Source: Pseudocercospora fijiensis CIRAD86 (taxonomy: Eukaryota; Ascomycota; Dothideomycetes; Mycosphaerellales; Mycosphaerellaceae). From it: a stretch of 64,000 nt of DNA. Both the position numbers and the translations under genes were made by a program. The stretch lies in contig NW_006921538.1 of the NCBI RefSeq assembly GCF_000340215.1, positions 1,798,001-1,862,000 on the forward strand, in the 5' to 3' direction. The notes under the pieces are model-generated. The model saw nothing but the letters and a program-made list of their open reading frames with translations. It had not been told where the DNA came from and ran no database searches. This document shows positions 35,440-47,900 of the stretch, piece by piece. Numbering within the stretch: the first letter of the stretch is position 1; each line of letters begins with the position of its first letter.

Positions 35440-38400
35440 TTATTCCTAGGCAGCATTATAGGCCCTTAGCCTTCTTCTTGTTCTTTATACTAGTCTAATA
35501 CTTATCTAACAACTTAGTTATATCTTTAAAAGAGTCTTTAGCCTCCTACGAGTCCTATTTAGGCGAATAGCCTTACTATCTTAATAGGTACTCCTTCTTG
35601 CCTTTCCTAGTCCGATACTATAGGATGCGTTCTATAGACTATAGCTCTTTACTATCGGCTAAGACTTCTTCTAACTTAGTAGGCGCTTCGTCGCCTTCGC
35701 GCTAGTAGTATAGTTTAAGGAGGGAGATATAGAAGGTATTATAGATAGTATAATAAGGTAGAAGCTATAACTAGTAGGCCTAGCTATTGCCCTTCGGTTC
35801 TCGGATACGGAATAGGCTAATAAACCGTAGTGCTAGTTTGGGGCGTGTTTTGCTATTAGATAATAGGTGTTTGCGGATACGGAGGTTCTTAGTACTTGGT
35901 ATAACTATATCGCCTTGCTTAAAGGTTATTAGCGTATAGTGTTTGTTATAGTAGGCCTTCTAATAGGCCTAGGCCTTTGCTAGTTTGTTAGCCAACTTAG
36001 CGTGAATTTCCCGCATCTTTTAAACCCTCTTAATAGCCGCTAGTGTCTTAGGTGTTAGTACTTAACGCGCTTCCCTTTCCTTGCGCTCGGCCTCGAGCGA
36101 GGTAAATAGATCTTATAGCAAGGCAGCGTTCTAGCCTGTTATAGCTATATATAGTGAAACCTTAGTAGATGAGTGTACACTATTGTTATATACGAATTCT
36201 GCTAGTTATAGGAGGTTAACCTATCTGTTAGGGTCCTCGTTAATATAGCTACGTAGGTACTACTATAGCGTAGCATTTTGCCTCTCTGTTTGACCGTTAG
36301 TCTATAGATAGAAGGCTATTAATAGCCGATGCTTTAGTCTTAGCTATAGGCATAATTCGCTCTAATAGTGCGATATGAATGTCGAGCCCCTATCGGAGAC
36401 TATCCCCTTAGGGGTCCCCTAATAGCTGTAGAAGATATTGTTCTATAGGGCTTTAGCTATATTAATAGTAGTCTAATCCTTTCGAGCAGGGATGTAACGA
36501 GCGCTCTTAGTAAACCGGTCTACGACAACTAGGATAGCATTATATATATCCTTGCTGCCTCTACGCTTAGTAGGCGGAAGGCCTATAATAAAGTCTATCG
36601 TAAGCTTAGCAAATGGCTTCCTAGGAATAGGAAGTAAAGACAACTCGCTAAATAGTAAGTGCTTTAGTGCTTTAACTCGCTAGCATACTGCGTAGGTCTA
36701 TACGTATTCTTTTATATACCGCTTACTATTTAGCTAGTAGTATGTGCGCGATAGCAGCTCGTACGACCTTTCTATGCTATAGTAACTAGCGAGTTTACTA
36801 TTATAGTGCCTCTTTAAAAGCTCTTATCTAATCGATTGTTTAGCGGGGATATAATATCTACCCTTGAACTTTAAGTAACCTTTATCGTCGATCGACTAAC
36901 TATTACTCTTACTAGATCGAGTCTTTCGCCTACTTACAAGCTTATTAATACGTTCGATAGCAAAGGCGTCCCTCTGCTAAGCCCGTAATAGCTTATCTAT
37001 AAACGATTAACTATCCCTATTCGCAAGGTTATTTAATAGCACCCTCGCTATCGAACGAGGTACGTATTATATATATCTAATAGCACTAGTAGCCGGAACT
37101 ACTGCAATCTCTTCTATAGTGCTGTCGCTATAGATAGTAATATCTTTAATCGAGTTATTATAGCTCGAGCGATCTACGTCCTTTCTAACGTATACTAGAA
37201 GAACGATAACTCCGCTATAGTATTTGTTGCCGCCGCGGGGTCCGGAAGTCCGCTTATCCTACGCTTACTTATTAACAATACGGGCTATAGCAATCTTATA
37301 CTACAGGGTTAGAAACAATGAATTAATGTACTAGGTCTCGCTATCGTAATTAGGTCGCCTCGATAGGCTATTAGTAGGGTTGCTTACGCCTAGCCGGTAT
37401 AATATATTAAAATCAAACCTAGCGAGGTAGACGGCCTATCTAGCCTATCGACCTATAACTCTAGTAACCTTAGTAATACTACGCAGGTTGTTATAGTCCG
37501 TATAGACCTAAATCGTGTGCTAAGTACTGTCGAGATAGTAGCGCTAATACTTAAAGGCTTCTGCGATTACTAGGAGCTCTTACTCGTAGGTCTTATATCG
37601 ACGTTCTATATCGATTATCTTTCGTAAAAAGAAGGCAATTAGGTGCTAGTAATAGTCATTATCTAATTGCTGTAATATAATAGCCGATATAGCGAACTAT
37701 AAAGCGTTAGTCTCAATTCGGATCTGCTTACTTAGCACGAAATAGTACAATAAGGGGACTTTAGTAAAGCGTTGCTTTAAACCGTTAAAAGCGGCTTGTG
37801 TTTTATTAGTCTATTTAAACTCTCTAGACAGGTTGGCCTTAGTTTTAGTAAGCTTAGTTAGGGGCATTATATGCCGTAAATAGCCCTTAATAAAGCGACG
37901 ATAGAAATTAGCGAAGCCGAGGAACGACTATAGTTCCTTAATTAACGTAGGAATAGGCTATTTAGTAATAGTTTTAATCCGATTAGGATTAGCCTTAATA
38001 CCCTTAGTTAATACGAGGAAGCTAAGGAAGGCTACCTCCTTAGCGGCGAAGGTGCATTTAGAAGGCTTGTAATATAGTCTATAGGCTCGTAAGCGATCGA
38101 GCACCTTACGGACCGCAGCCTAGTACTCCGCAATATTAGGGGAGTATATATAAACTAGGATGTTATCTAGGTAAACTATACAGAGGTAGTCTAATAGGCC
38201 TAAAAGGGCCCGATTAATATAGGACTAAAATATAGTAGGGGTATTAGCTAGGCTAAATAGCATTACTAAATACTCGAAATAGCTATAGCGAGTGCGGAAG
38301 GCTGTCTTCTATTTATCGCCCTTGCGGATGCAGATACGATAGTACGCATCCTTAATGTCTAACGTAGTATAGAAGTAGGCGCTAGAAAGGCGATCGAGGG

Positions 38401-39420
38401 TCTCGTTAATAAGCGGAAGTAGATAGCGGTCTTTAATAGTAATAGCATTAAGTCTACGGTAATTAATATATAGGCGTAGGCTACTATCCTTCTTTAGTAC
38501 GAATAGGATAGGTACACTAGCAGGACTGTTACTATACCGAATTCGACTATTAGCTAGGTTCTTATCTAGGTACTTACGCAGTATAGCAAGCTCCCGTTTA
38601 CTAAGGTTATAGAGGGGCCTAAAAGGAACCTCCTTGCCCTATATAATATCGATCTTATAGTCCGTCTCTTTAAATATAGGCAATGTCGATGCTAGGTAGT
38701 ATTTAAATATATCGATATAGGTCTCTCGAATAGGCTCTAGTATGCGAGCAAGCTAATTAGGGTCTATACTATTAGGGGGCATAGGTTTATCGTTATTACT
38801 ACCGAGCAGGTCGGTAGTCGGATTAGCTAAGGCGGAGGCTAGTATTAGGTTGCTAATAAATAGGACCCTAATGTTGTTAGGGCACTCGCTAATATTAATA
38901 TGTTTAATGTCCTCTCTCCTAGCGATCCTAAATCGCTACTATTAACTGCCTAAGTCTATAACTATAGTATAGTGCTTAAGAATAGGGTTGCTAATAACAA
39001 TATCGGATAGGAGGTTGTCTATGTCTACTATATAGGTAGTAAAGTCTAACAAACGCTTATTGCCGAGGTCGTCCTTTAGAACTATAGGAATATAGTAGGC
39101 TCTATAGGTCAAGTGCCGAGCGTTATTAAACTAAGCAAGGGTTGGCATGTCGGTTCTAGGCAATTGTCGGAGGTCTAATTGCTTAGCTAGGCGGTAATTA
39201 ATAAGGGCGCTAACCGAATTTCCTAGATCTAGTATAACCTTAGTTTAATAGGTAGTTCTATACGTATCCTATATAAGACAGGTGCGTGTAATAGCTAGCA
39301 CAATATCGATAGTTTTACGCTATATAAGGCTAACAGTTAGTGCGGCGCTTACTCTTTTTTCGAAGGTTGGCCTATAGGGGTAGCGTTAGCTACTAAAAGG
39401 TGTTTCCTATATTTAGCGGA
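35440..39420 (-). pseudogene. Family A copy 2: pol relic with chromodomain
   Basis: Most complete copy of family A, read right to left. Protease-like LDLGNSVSALI lies near 39195-39230. RT about 38200-38720 includes LYINYRRLNAITIKDRYLLP. RNase H lies about 37500-38000. The integrase core about 36300-36620 includes TIDFIIGLPPTKRRGSKD, AILVVVDRFTKSARYIPARK and GIVSDRGSTF, so two catalytic Asp are visible. The chromodomain about 35520-35690 includes ERIL*YRTRKGKKEYLLR*. The Lys-rich tail (KNKKKAKG) near 35470 ends the protein. RIP-type stops throughout. Confidence 0.9.
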
Positions 39421-40713
39421 AGCGCGGTTAATCCGGGTCTAATCCCTTAGTTTATCGCATTAGCCTAATAGATAGCTAGTGCTATTACAGTTAAAGCACT
39501 TTAATCCGGTTAGGGGGTTGCTATAGCTATTGCTGCTATTATTAGTCGAGCGGTTAGTATTATAGGGATACGAGCCCCTTCTACGGCCTCTATTACGGCC
39601 TCCTCTATATAGCCGTCGGCTACGACCTCTTCTACGGTCGCTGTTACTGTTACTATTATTAGCACTATTGTTTTAGTAGGAACCTTAGTTTCCTCTGCGG
39701 CTACGATTGCTACGGTTAGTACTAGCTAGTCGGATCCTCGATTCTAATCGTTATTAAAGCTAGATAGCTCGTTCGGCTGTTTCTACTTCGACTATGAATT
39801 GAATACGTATTAGATTAGCCTATTCGAATACGCGACGGCGGTCTAATTCGAGGATAAGCTCCTATCTGAGTTTTAGGCGTATCTCGGAGATCTATATAGA
39901 ATTAGTCTTAGGCGGAAGGTCGTCTTTAAGGGTTTTTAAATAGGCCTCGAATAAGCGGGCCGATTAATTAGTCTTTTGCTTAGCTCGAAGGTACTAGTCC
40001 TAAGTATATTATTGCCTTAGTATAGGGTTTCTAAGGGTGTCTAGCATAATAGTTTTATAGGTTTGCTACTAGACAGCGGTCTAGTTATCGAGGGAGTCAA
40101 AATAGTTATTCTAGGTGCGTTTTAGGTCGCTATTAATGTACTGCATAGCGTAGACAACTAATAAATAGTCGTCTAGAAGGGCCCTTAGTGCATTTCGTTA
40201 GTTAAGCTTACAATCGCGTATATAATTATTGTACTGCTTGCGGCTAGAGCCCTTAAACACGGTATAGACCTTAAGCTTAGCGTCCTTCTTCTAGGCTAAT
40301 AGCGAGGAAGGTCCTGCTATTAGTTTAGTAGTAGTTATCGGAGCTTCCTAAAGGCGGCGAAGCTCGAGGAGGTTATCCTTTAGCTATTATTCTTAGCGTA
40401 AAGCAGCGAGCCTGTTTTAGGTAGCTTCTTAAAGTCTCGCTACTAGCTAGGGGCTAAAGGCTAGTTAGCTATATCGTCGATTAACAATATTGTTAAGAAT
40501 ATCGTTAATAGGCAATTCCGGATTATTACCTAGAATTATAGGTTCTTGTTTAGTAGGCTCTCCGATAGGCTCTTTAGTAGGAGGCACTTTAGTAGGTGCT
40601 CTAGTAGGCACTTTAGTAGGCACTGTGCTACTAGCGTTGTTATTGCTAGCGCTACTAGCGGCGCCGCGATTGTTGTTTCGTAATAAGCTAGCTATTATAA
40701 TAAGGGGTAGCAC
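39421..40713 (-). pseudogene. Family A copy 2: gag relic
   Basis: Starts MLPLIIIASLLRNN at 40713 or a little upstream. The first 82 codons are uninterrupted and contain Pro/Thr/Lys repeats (PTKVPTRAPTKVPPTKEP). A zinc knuckle at 39457-39498 keeps C-x2-C, the His reads Tyr and the last Cys is kept (KCFNCNSTSYLLG*C). Several Arg/Asn-rich stretches precede the knuckle (about 39530-39720). The plus-strand frame at 40490-40729 is a shadow. Confidence 0.85.
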
Positions 40714-40972
40714 TAATAATGTATTATAGCCCCTTATAGTGCGGATATAGCGGAATTAGCGAGTATTAGCCTAATGTGCTTAACTTAGTATAATAGGCCG
40801 TATAGAAGGCCTTACTTAATAATTGGTATAGTTGTTTTAATAGAGTGGTACGTATAGGTCCCGTTCTTCGGGCGCAATATAGTTAAATCGATAGTTTTCG
40901 TAGCTATACCGCTAAAAGCTTGAAATAAGGACTGTCTAGCTACTGCCCTTAAAGGGTAGATCGAATCAATAA
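40714..40972 (-). other. Leader region of family A copy 2, LTR not identified
   Basis: Non-coding sequence upstream of gag. On the minus strand GCGCCCGAAGAACGGG near 40860 could be a primer-binding site or hairpin. I could not match an LTR here with anything near 35440, so the exact ends of this copy are unknown. Confidence 0.4.
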
Positions 40973-41240
40973 TATAACAACTCAACAAAAGTTGGGGCCC
41001 CTTTAGGCTTAGTGCGGCTCAAAACGACCGAAAAGCCGACTCTGATTAGTCGGCGGCGAGGAACTTCAAAATTTCTCGATTCTCGCGCGGTCCGGAAGGC
41101 GTAGGAGTCGCAGGATCGACTATAACGCTCCGGCGCCGCGATAGCAGTGTTTCCGAGGCCGTCTCCGTCGTTTACGCCTAATCCGGCGGCGTTTTTTGCT
41201 CGAGGCGGTATCGTTCGCGCCTAATCCGGCGGTATTTGCT
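40973..41240. repeat. Satellite header module 1
   Basis: Opens TATAACAACTCAACAAAAGT followed by TGGGGCCCCTTTAGGCTTAGTGCGGCT. It ends with CTAATCCGGCGG-type repeats next to the 25-bp array. Less RIP-mutated in its first 60 bp than its neighbours. Confidence 0.8.
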
Positions 41241-44200
41241 CGGAGCGGTAGGCTCGAAAGGCTTATCCTACGCGTTCCGGATAGTACTACTCGCTATAGG
41301 CGTTTTATAGGGTACTTATAGTAGGCGTTAGATAAGGTACTCGCTATAAATAGTTCGAATCCTATTTAACTATAGGCGTTTTAGATAGTATTTGCTATAA
41401 GCGTTTCGGATAGGACTACTCGCTATAGCTATCTCGGACAGTTACCGCTATAAGCGTTTCGAATATTACTACTCGCTATAAGCGTTTTTAGTAGTATTTA
41501 CTATAAGCGTTTCGGATTAGACTTACTATAAGTATTCTAAATAGCACTTACTATAGGTATTTTAGACAGTACTACTTGCTACAAGCGTTCTTAATAGTAC
41601 TTACTATTTGCGTTCTGAATTAGACTTACTATACGCGTTCCGGATAAGACTTAGTATAAGCGTTTCGGATTAGAATTGCTATATAGTGCGTTCTAAATGA
41701 AACTTAGTATAGGCGTTATAGACAGTAGTACTAACTGTTAGCGCTCCGGATTAGAGTTATTAGACTTACTATACGCGTTCTAAATAGTACTTAGTATTAT
41801 AAGCGTTCTGAATTAGACCTATTATAGGCGTTATAGATAATAGTTAGCTTATCCTACGCGTTCCGGATAGTACTACTCGCTATAGATATTCTATAGAGTA
41901 CTCGCTATAGGCGTTATATAGGGTACTCGCTATAGATAGTTCGAATGCTATTTAACTATAGGCGTTTTAGATAGTAGATAGTACTTACTATAAGCGTTCC
42001 GGATAGTGCTGCTCGCTATAGTCTTAGCCTATAGGCCTTCCGGATAGTGCTTAATATAAGTATTTAGTTTCGGATTAGACTTAGACTTAATTTATACATT
42101 CCGGATAAGACTTTCTATAAGCGTTTTAGATTAGACTTAGTATACGCGTTCCGGTTTATATAGGACTAACTATACTAAGCGTTTAAAATAAGGCTTGTCC
42201 TACCGACTCCTACGCGTTCCGTATAGTACTACTCGCTATAGGTGTTCTATAGAGTGCTCGCTATAGGCGTTTTATAAGGTACTCGTAGTAGGCGTTATAT
42301 AGGGTGTCCGCTAAAAGTAGTTCTAATGCTATTTACTATAGCCTATAGGCGTTTTAGATAGTATTTGCTATAGGCGTTCCGGATAGTGCTACTCGCTATA
42401 GATATCTCGGATAGTTACCGCTATAAGCGTTTCGAATAATACTACTCGCTATAAGCGTTTTTAGTAGCATTTACTATAGGCGTTTCAGATATAACTTGCT
42501 ATAAGTATTCTAAATAGTACTTACTATAGGTATTTTAGAAAGTACTACTTGCTATAGGCGTTCTTAGTAGTACTTACTATTAGCGTTCTATATTAGACTT
42601 ACTATACGCGTTTCGGATAGTACTTACTATACGCGTTTCGGATAAGACTTAGTATAGGCGATCCGTATTAGAGTTACTATATAGCGCGTTCTAAATAAAA
42701 CTTAGTATAGGCGTTATAGATAGTAGTACTAACTGTTAGCGCTCCGGATTAGACTTACTATACGCGTTCCGAATAGTACTTAGTATTATAAGCGTTCCAA
42801 ATTAGAATTCCTATAGTTGTTTTCGATTAAAGTTGCTATAAGCGTTTTGAATTAGACTTACTATACGCCTTGTAGGCAGTACTTGCTATAAGTGTTCCGA
42901 CTCGGAAAGAACTACTTACTATAGATATTTCGAATAGTACTCGCTATAGGTATTCCGGATAGCAATTACTATTGGCGCATTCCGGCTCGCTATAGGCGTT
43001 TTTTAGGGCACTCGTAGTAGGCGTTATATAGGGTACTTGCTATAAATAGTTCGAATACTATTTAACTATAGGCGTTTTAGATAGTATTTGCTATAAGCGT
43101 TCCGGATAGTACTACTCGCTTTAGGCCTTCCGGGTAGTACCTAATATAAGTATTTAGTTTCGGATTACACTTAGACTTACTATATATATTCCGGATAAGA
43201 CTTTCTATAAGCGTTTTAAATTAGACTTGCTATACGCGTTCCGGCCTATATAGGACTAACTATACTAAGCGTTTAAAATAAGGCTTATCCTACGCGTTCC
43301 GGATAGTACTACTCGCTATAGGTATTCTATAGAGTACTCGCTATAGGCGTTTTATAAGGTACTCGTAGTAGGCGTTATATAGGGTACTTAGCGCTCGCTA
43401 TAAGCAGTTCGAATACCGATAAGCGTTTCGGATTAGACTTGCTATACGCGTTCCGGTTTATATAGAACTAACTATACTAAGCGTTTAAAATAAGGCTTGT
43501 TCTACGCGTTCCGGATAGTACTACTCGCTATAGATATCTTAGATAGTTACCGCTATAGGCGTTTCGAATATTACTACTCGCTATAGGCGTTTTTAGTAGT
43601 ATTTACTATAAGCGTTTCGGATATAACTTGCTATAAGTATTCTAAATAGTACTTACTATAGGTATTTTAGAAAGTACTACTTACTATAAGCGTTCGTAAT
43701 AGTACTTACTATTACCGTTCCGAATTAGACCTACTATACGCGTTCCGGATAGTACTTACTATACGCGTTCCGGATAGTACTTACTATACGCGTTCCGGAT
43801 AAGACTTAGTATAAGCGTTTCGGATTAGAATTACTATATAGCGCCTTCTAAATAAAACTTAGTATAGGCGTTATAGATAGTAGTACTAACTATTAGCGCT
43901 CCGGATTAGACTTACTATACGCGTTCCGAATAGTACTTAGTATTATAAGCGTTCTAAATAAGAATCCCTATAAGTGTTTTAGATTAAAATTACTATAGGC
44001 GTTTTAGATTAGACTTAGTATCCGCCTTATAGGTAGTACTTACTATACGCCTTATAGGTAGTACTTACTATAAGCGTTCTAACTCGGAAAGAACTACTTA
44101 CTATAGATATTTCGAATAGTACTCGCTATAGGTATTCCGGATAGTAATTACTATAGGCATATTCCGGAAGTAGTTACTATAGATATTTAAGACTATCTTG

Positions 44201-44304
44201 CTATAAGCGTTCCCAATAGTGCTCGCTATAAGCGTTTCTAAATAGTGCTTTCTAATATCTATAACGCGTTCCGGATTAATATTACTTTTTAGTATTATCT
44301 AAAA
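41241..44304. repeat. 25-bp satellite array, block 1
   Basis: About 3 kb of degenerate tandem units around GCGTTCCGGATAGTACTTAC plus TATAA/C. Clean 25-bp periodicity is visible at 43740-43800. Variants alternate GTTCCGGAT, GTTTCGGAT, GTTTTAGAT and TTCGAAT cores and are arranged in longer repeated strings. No coding potential. Confidence 0.92.
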
Positions 44305-44945
44305 TATAACAACTCAACAAAAGTTGGGGCCCCTTTAGGCTTAGTGCGGCTTAAAATGGGCCAACCGCGGCCTCTAATTAGTAGACGCGAGGAACGTTAA
44401 TACCTCTACGATCCGGAAGGGCGTAGACGTCGCAGTATATACCGCGACGAGCTATAACTTCGATAGTAGTCTCGAAAAGGGCGTCTTCGTCGTATACACC
44501 TTATCCGGCAGTGTTTGCTCGCGGCGGTATTGCGCGGAGTCTATATTATAACGCGTTGCCGCCGCGATAGTAGTATTCCGGAAGGGTATATCTAACTTTT
44601 AGGCCTAATCCGGCGGTATTTGCTTGCGGCGGTATTACGCGGTTACGCTATCTCTAATATAATAATAACTTAACAAACCGTAGGTCTACTTTAGGCTTAG
44701 TACGGCTTAAAACGATCTAAAAGCCGCCTCTAATTAGCTATATCCGAGGAACGTTAAAACTCCTTAGTTCGCGACCGGTTCGGAGGACATAGTAGTCGTA
44801 GTATGTATCGTAAGGCTTCGCCGCTATAATAGTAGTATTTCCGATACTATATATATCTTTTACGCCCGATCCGGTAGTATTTACTCGAGGCTATATAGTC
44901 GTTTACGCCTAATCCGGGGATATTTACTCGAGGCGGTATACTCGA
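44305..44945. repeat. Satellite header modules 2 and 3
   Basis: Module 2 (44305) repeats the opening of module 1 almost exactly. Module 3 (about 44661) repeats it with more changes (TAACTTAACAAACCGTAGGT). Each runs through CTAATCCGG(C/G)G-type sequence; module 2 has no array of its own before module 3. Confidence 0.8.
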
Positions 44946-47900
44946 AAGGCTAAGCGTATCGGATATAGCTTACTATAAGTGTTCTAAATAGTACTTATTA
45001 TAGGTATTTTAGATAGTACTACTTACTATAAGCGTTCTTAATAGTACTTACTGTTAGCGTTCCGAGTTAGACTTACTATACGCGTTCCGGATAAGACTTA
45101 GTATAAGCGTTTAGATTAGAATTACTATATAGCGCGTTTTAAATAAAACTTAGTATAAGCGTTATAGATAGTAGTACTAACTATTAGCGCTCCGGATTAG
45201 ACTTACTATATACGTTCCGAATAGTACTTAGTATTATAAGCGTTCTAAATTAGACTTATTCTTAGTATTATAGATATTCTATAGAGTACTCGCTATAGGC
45301 GTCCTATAGGATACTCGTAGTAGGCGTTATATAGGGTACTCGCTATAGGTAGTTCGAATACTATTTACTATAGGCGTTTTAGATAGTATTTACTATAAGC
45401 GTTCCGGATAGTACTACTCGCTATAAGCCTTCCGGATAGTACTTAATATAGGTATTTAGTTTCGGATAAGACTTGCTATATACGTTCCGGTTTATATAGG
45501 ACTAACTATACTAAGCGTTTAAAATAAGGCTTATCCTACGCGTTCCGGGTAGTACTGCTCGCTATAGGTATTCTATAGAGTACTCGCTATAGGCGTTTTA
45601 TAAGGTACTCGTAGTAGGCGTTATATAGGGTACTCGCTATAAGTAGTTCGAATATAGGCGTTTTAGATAGTGTTTACTATAAGCGTTCCGGATAGTACTA
45701 TTTGCTATAGATACCTCGGATAGTTACCGCTATAAGCGTTTCAAATATTGCTACTCGCTATAAGCGTTTTTAGTAGTATTTACTATAAGCGTTTCGGATA
45801 TAACTTGCTATAAGTATTCTAAATAGTGCTTACTATTAGTATTTTAGATAGTACTACTTGCTATAAGCGTTCTTAATAGTACTTACTATTAGCGTTCCGA
45901 GTTAGACTTACTATACGCGTTCCGGATTAGACCCCGCAGTGGTTCGGGTTGGGTTGGTTTGGTTTGCCAAGCCGAAATTCTGGTTTGGTTTGGTTTGGTT
46001 TGCCAAGAAACCGGTGCACGGACCGGTTTGCCGGCCACGTGCCGGCCACGGACAAAAACCCATCCCAAAACACGTCCAAACAGCCCGAAACACGGATGCA
46101 ATCGTGTAGCGTGTACAATATAGGGCCCCCGTCGCGTACCGGACTCGTTCCGAGGTCGTCGCATGTCGTCGCAGTTTCCTCGGAAACCAGCTCAGACCAG
46201 CGGGGCAAAAAACCAAACCGGAACCAAACCGGAGGGGTACCGCTAAGAAACCAAACCATATACGTTTGGTGGTTCGCAAACCGAACCACTGCGGGGTCTA
46301 TTCCGGATAAGACTTAGTATAAGCGTTTAGATTAGAATTACTATATAGCGCGTTTTAAATAAAACTTAGTATAAGCGTTATAGATAGTAGTACTAACTAT
46401 TAGCGCTCCGGATTAGACTTACTATGTACGTTCCGAATAGTACTTAGTATTATAAGCGTTCTAAATTAGACTTATTCTTAGTATTATAGATATTCTATAG
46501 AGTACTCGCTATAGGCGTCCTATAGGATACTCGTAGTAGGCGTTATATAGGGTACTCGCTATAGGTAGTTCGAATACTATTTACTATAGGCGTTTTAGAT
46601 AGTATTTACTATAAGCGTTCCGGATAGTACTACTCGCTATAAGCCTTCCGGATAGTACTTAATATAGGTATTTAGTTTCGGATAAGACTTGCTATATACG
46701 TTCCGGTTTATATAGGACTAACTATACTAAGCGTTTCAAATAAGGCTTATCCTACGCGTTCCGGGTAGTACTGCTCGCTACAGGTATTCTATAGAGTACT
46801 CGCTATAGGCGTTTTATAAGGTACTCGTAGTAGGCGTTATATAGGGTACTCGCTACAAGTAGTTCGAATATAGGCGTTTTAGATAGTGTTTACTATAAGC
46901 GTTCCGGATAGTACTATTTGCTATAGATACCTCGGATAGTTACCGCTATAAGCGTTTCAAATATTGCTACTCGCTATAAGCGTTTTTAGTAGTATTTACT
47001 ATAAGCGTTTCGGATATAACTTGCTGTAAGTATTCTAAATAGTGCTTACTATTAGTATTTTAGATAGTACTACTTGCTATAAGCGTTCTTAATAGTACTT
47101 ACTATTAGCGTTCCGAGTTAGACTTACTATACGCGTTCCGGATAAGACTTAGTACATACTTGCTATAAGCGTTCTTAATAGTACTTACTATTAGCGTTCC
47201 GAATTAGACTTACTATACGCGTTTCGGATAAGACTTAGTATAAGCGTTTCGGATTAGAATTACTATATAGCGCGTTCTAAATAAAAATTAGTATAGGCTA
47301 TAAATAGTAGTACGCTATAGGCGTTTTATAGGGTCCTATACGTTCCGGATAGTACTACTCGCTATAGATATTCTATAGAGTGCTTACTATAGGCGTTTTA
47401 TAAGATACTCGTAGTAGAGGTTATATAGGTTACTCGCTATAGGTAGTTCGAATATAGGCGTTTTCGATAGTATTTACTATAAGCGTTCCGGATAGTACTA
47501 CTCGCTATAGATATTCTATAGGGTACTCGCTATAGGCGTTTAATAGGGTACTCGTAGGAGGCGTTATATAAGGTACTTGCTATAAATAGTGCGAATACTA
47601 TTTAACTATAGGCGTTTTAGATAGTATTTACTATAAGCGTTCCGGATAGTACTACTCGCTATAAGCCTTCCGGATAGTGCTTAATAAAAGCATTTAGTTT
47701 CGGATTAGACTTAGACTTACTTTATATATTCCGGATAAGAGTTTCTATAAGCGTTTTAGATTAGAATTACTATATAGCGCGTTCTAAATAAAACTTAGTA
47801 TAGGCGTTGTAGACAGCAGTACGCTATAGATATTCTATAGAGTACTCGCTATAGGCGTTTTATAGGGTAATCGCTATAAACAGTTCGAATACTATTTACT

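Noticed and set aside
40490..40729. 79-codon plus-strand frame resembling a hydrophobic peptide
   Set aside because: It is antisense to the Pro/Thr repeat N-terminus of family A gag, whose reading fits the downstream zinc knuckle.
35440..40972. Shared LTRs around family A copy 2
   Set aside because: A weak similarity (GGTAGCA...ATTATAG..CCCTTA) near both ends is too short and gapped to call an LTR or TSD.
41340..41360. tRNA-like B box (AGTTCGAATCC) in the satellite
   Set aside because: No A box at the right distance and no cloverleaf. TTCGAAT is simply a common satellite variant.
45889..46317. Four overlapping reading frames of 91-122 codons on both strands
   Set aside because: They arise because the miniature hAT insertion is not RIP-mutated and so lacks stops. 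They span its TIRs and satellite flanks and contain no domain.
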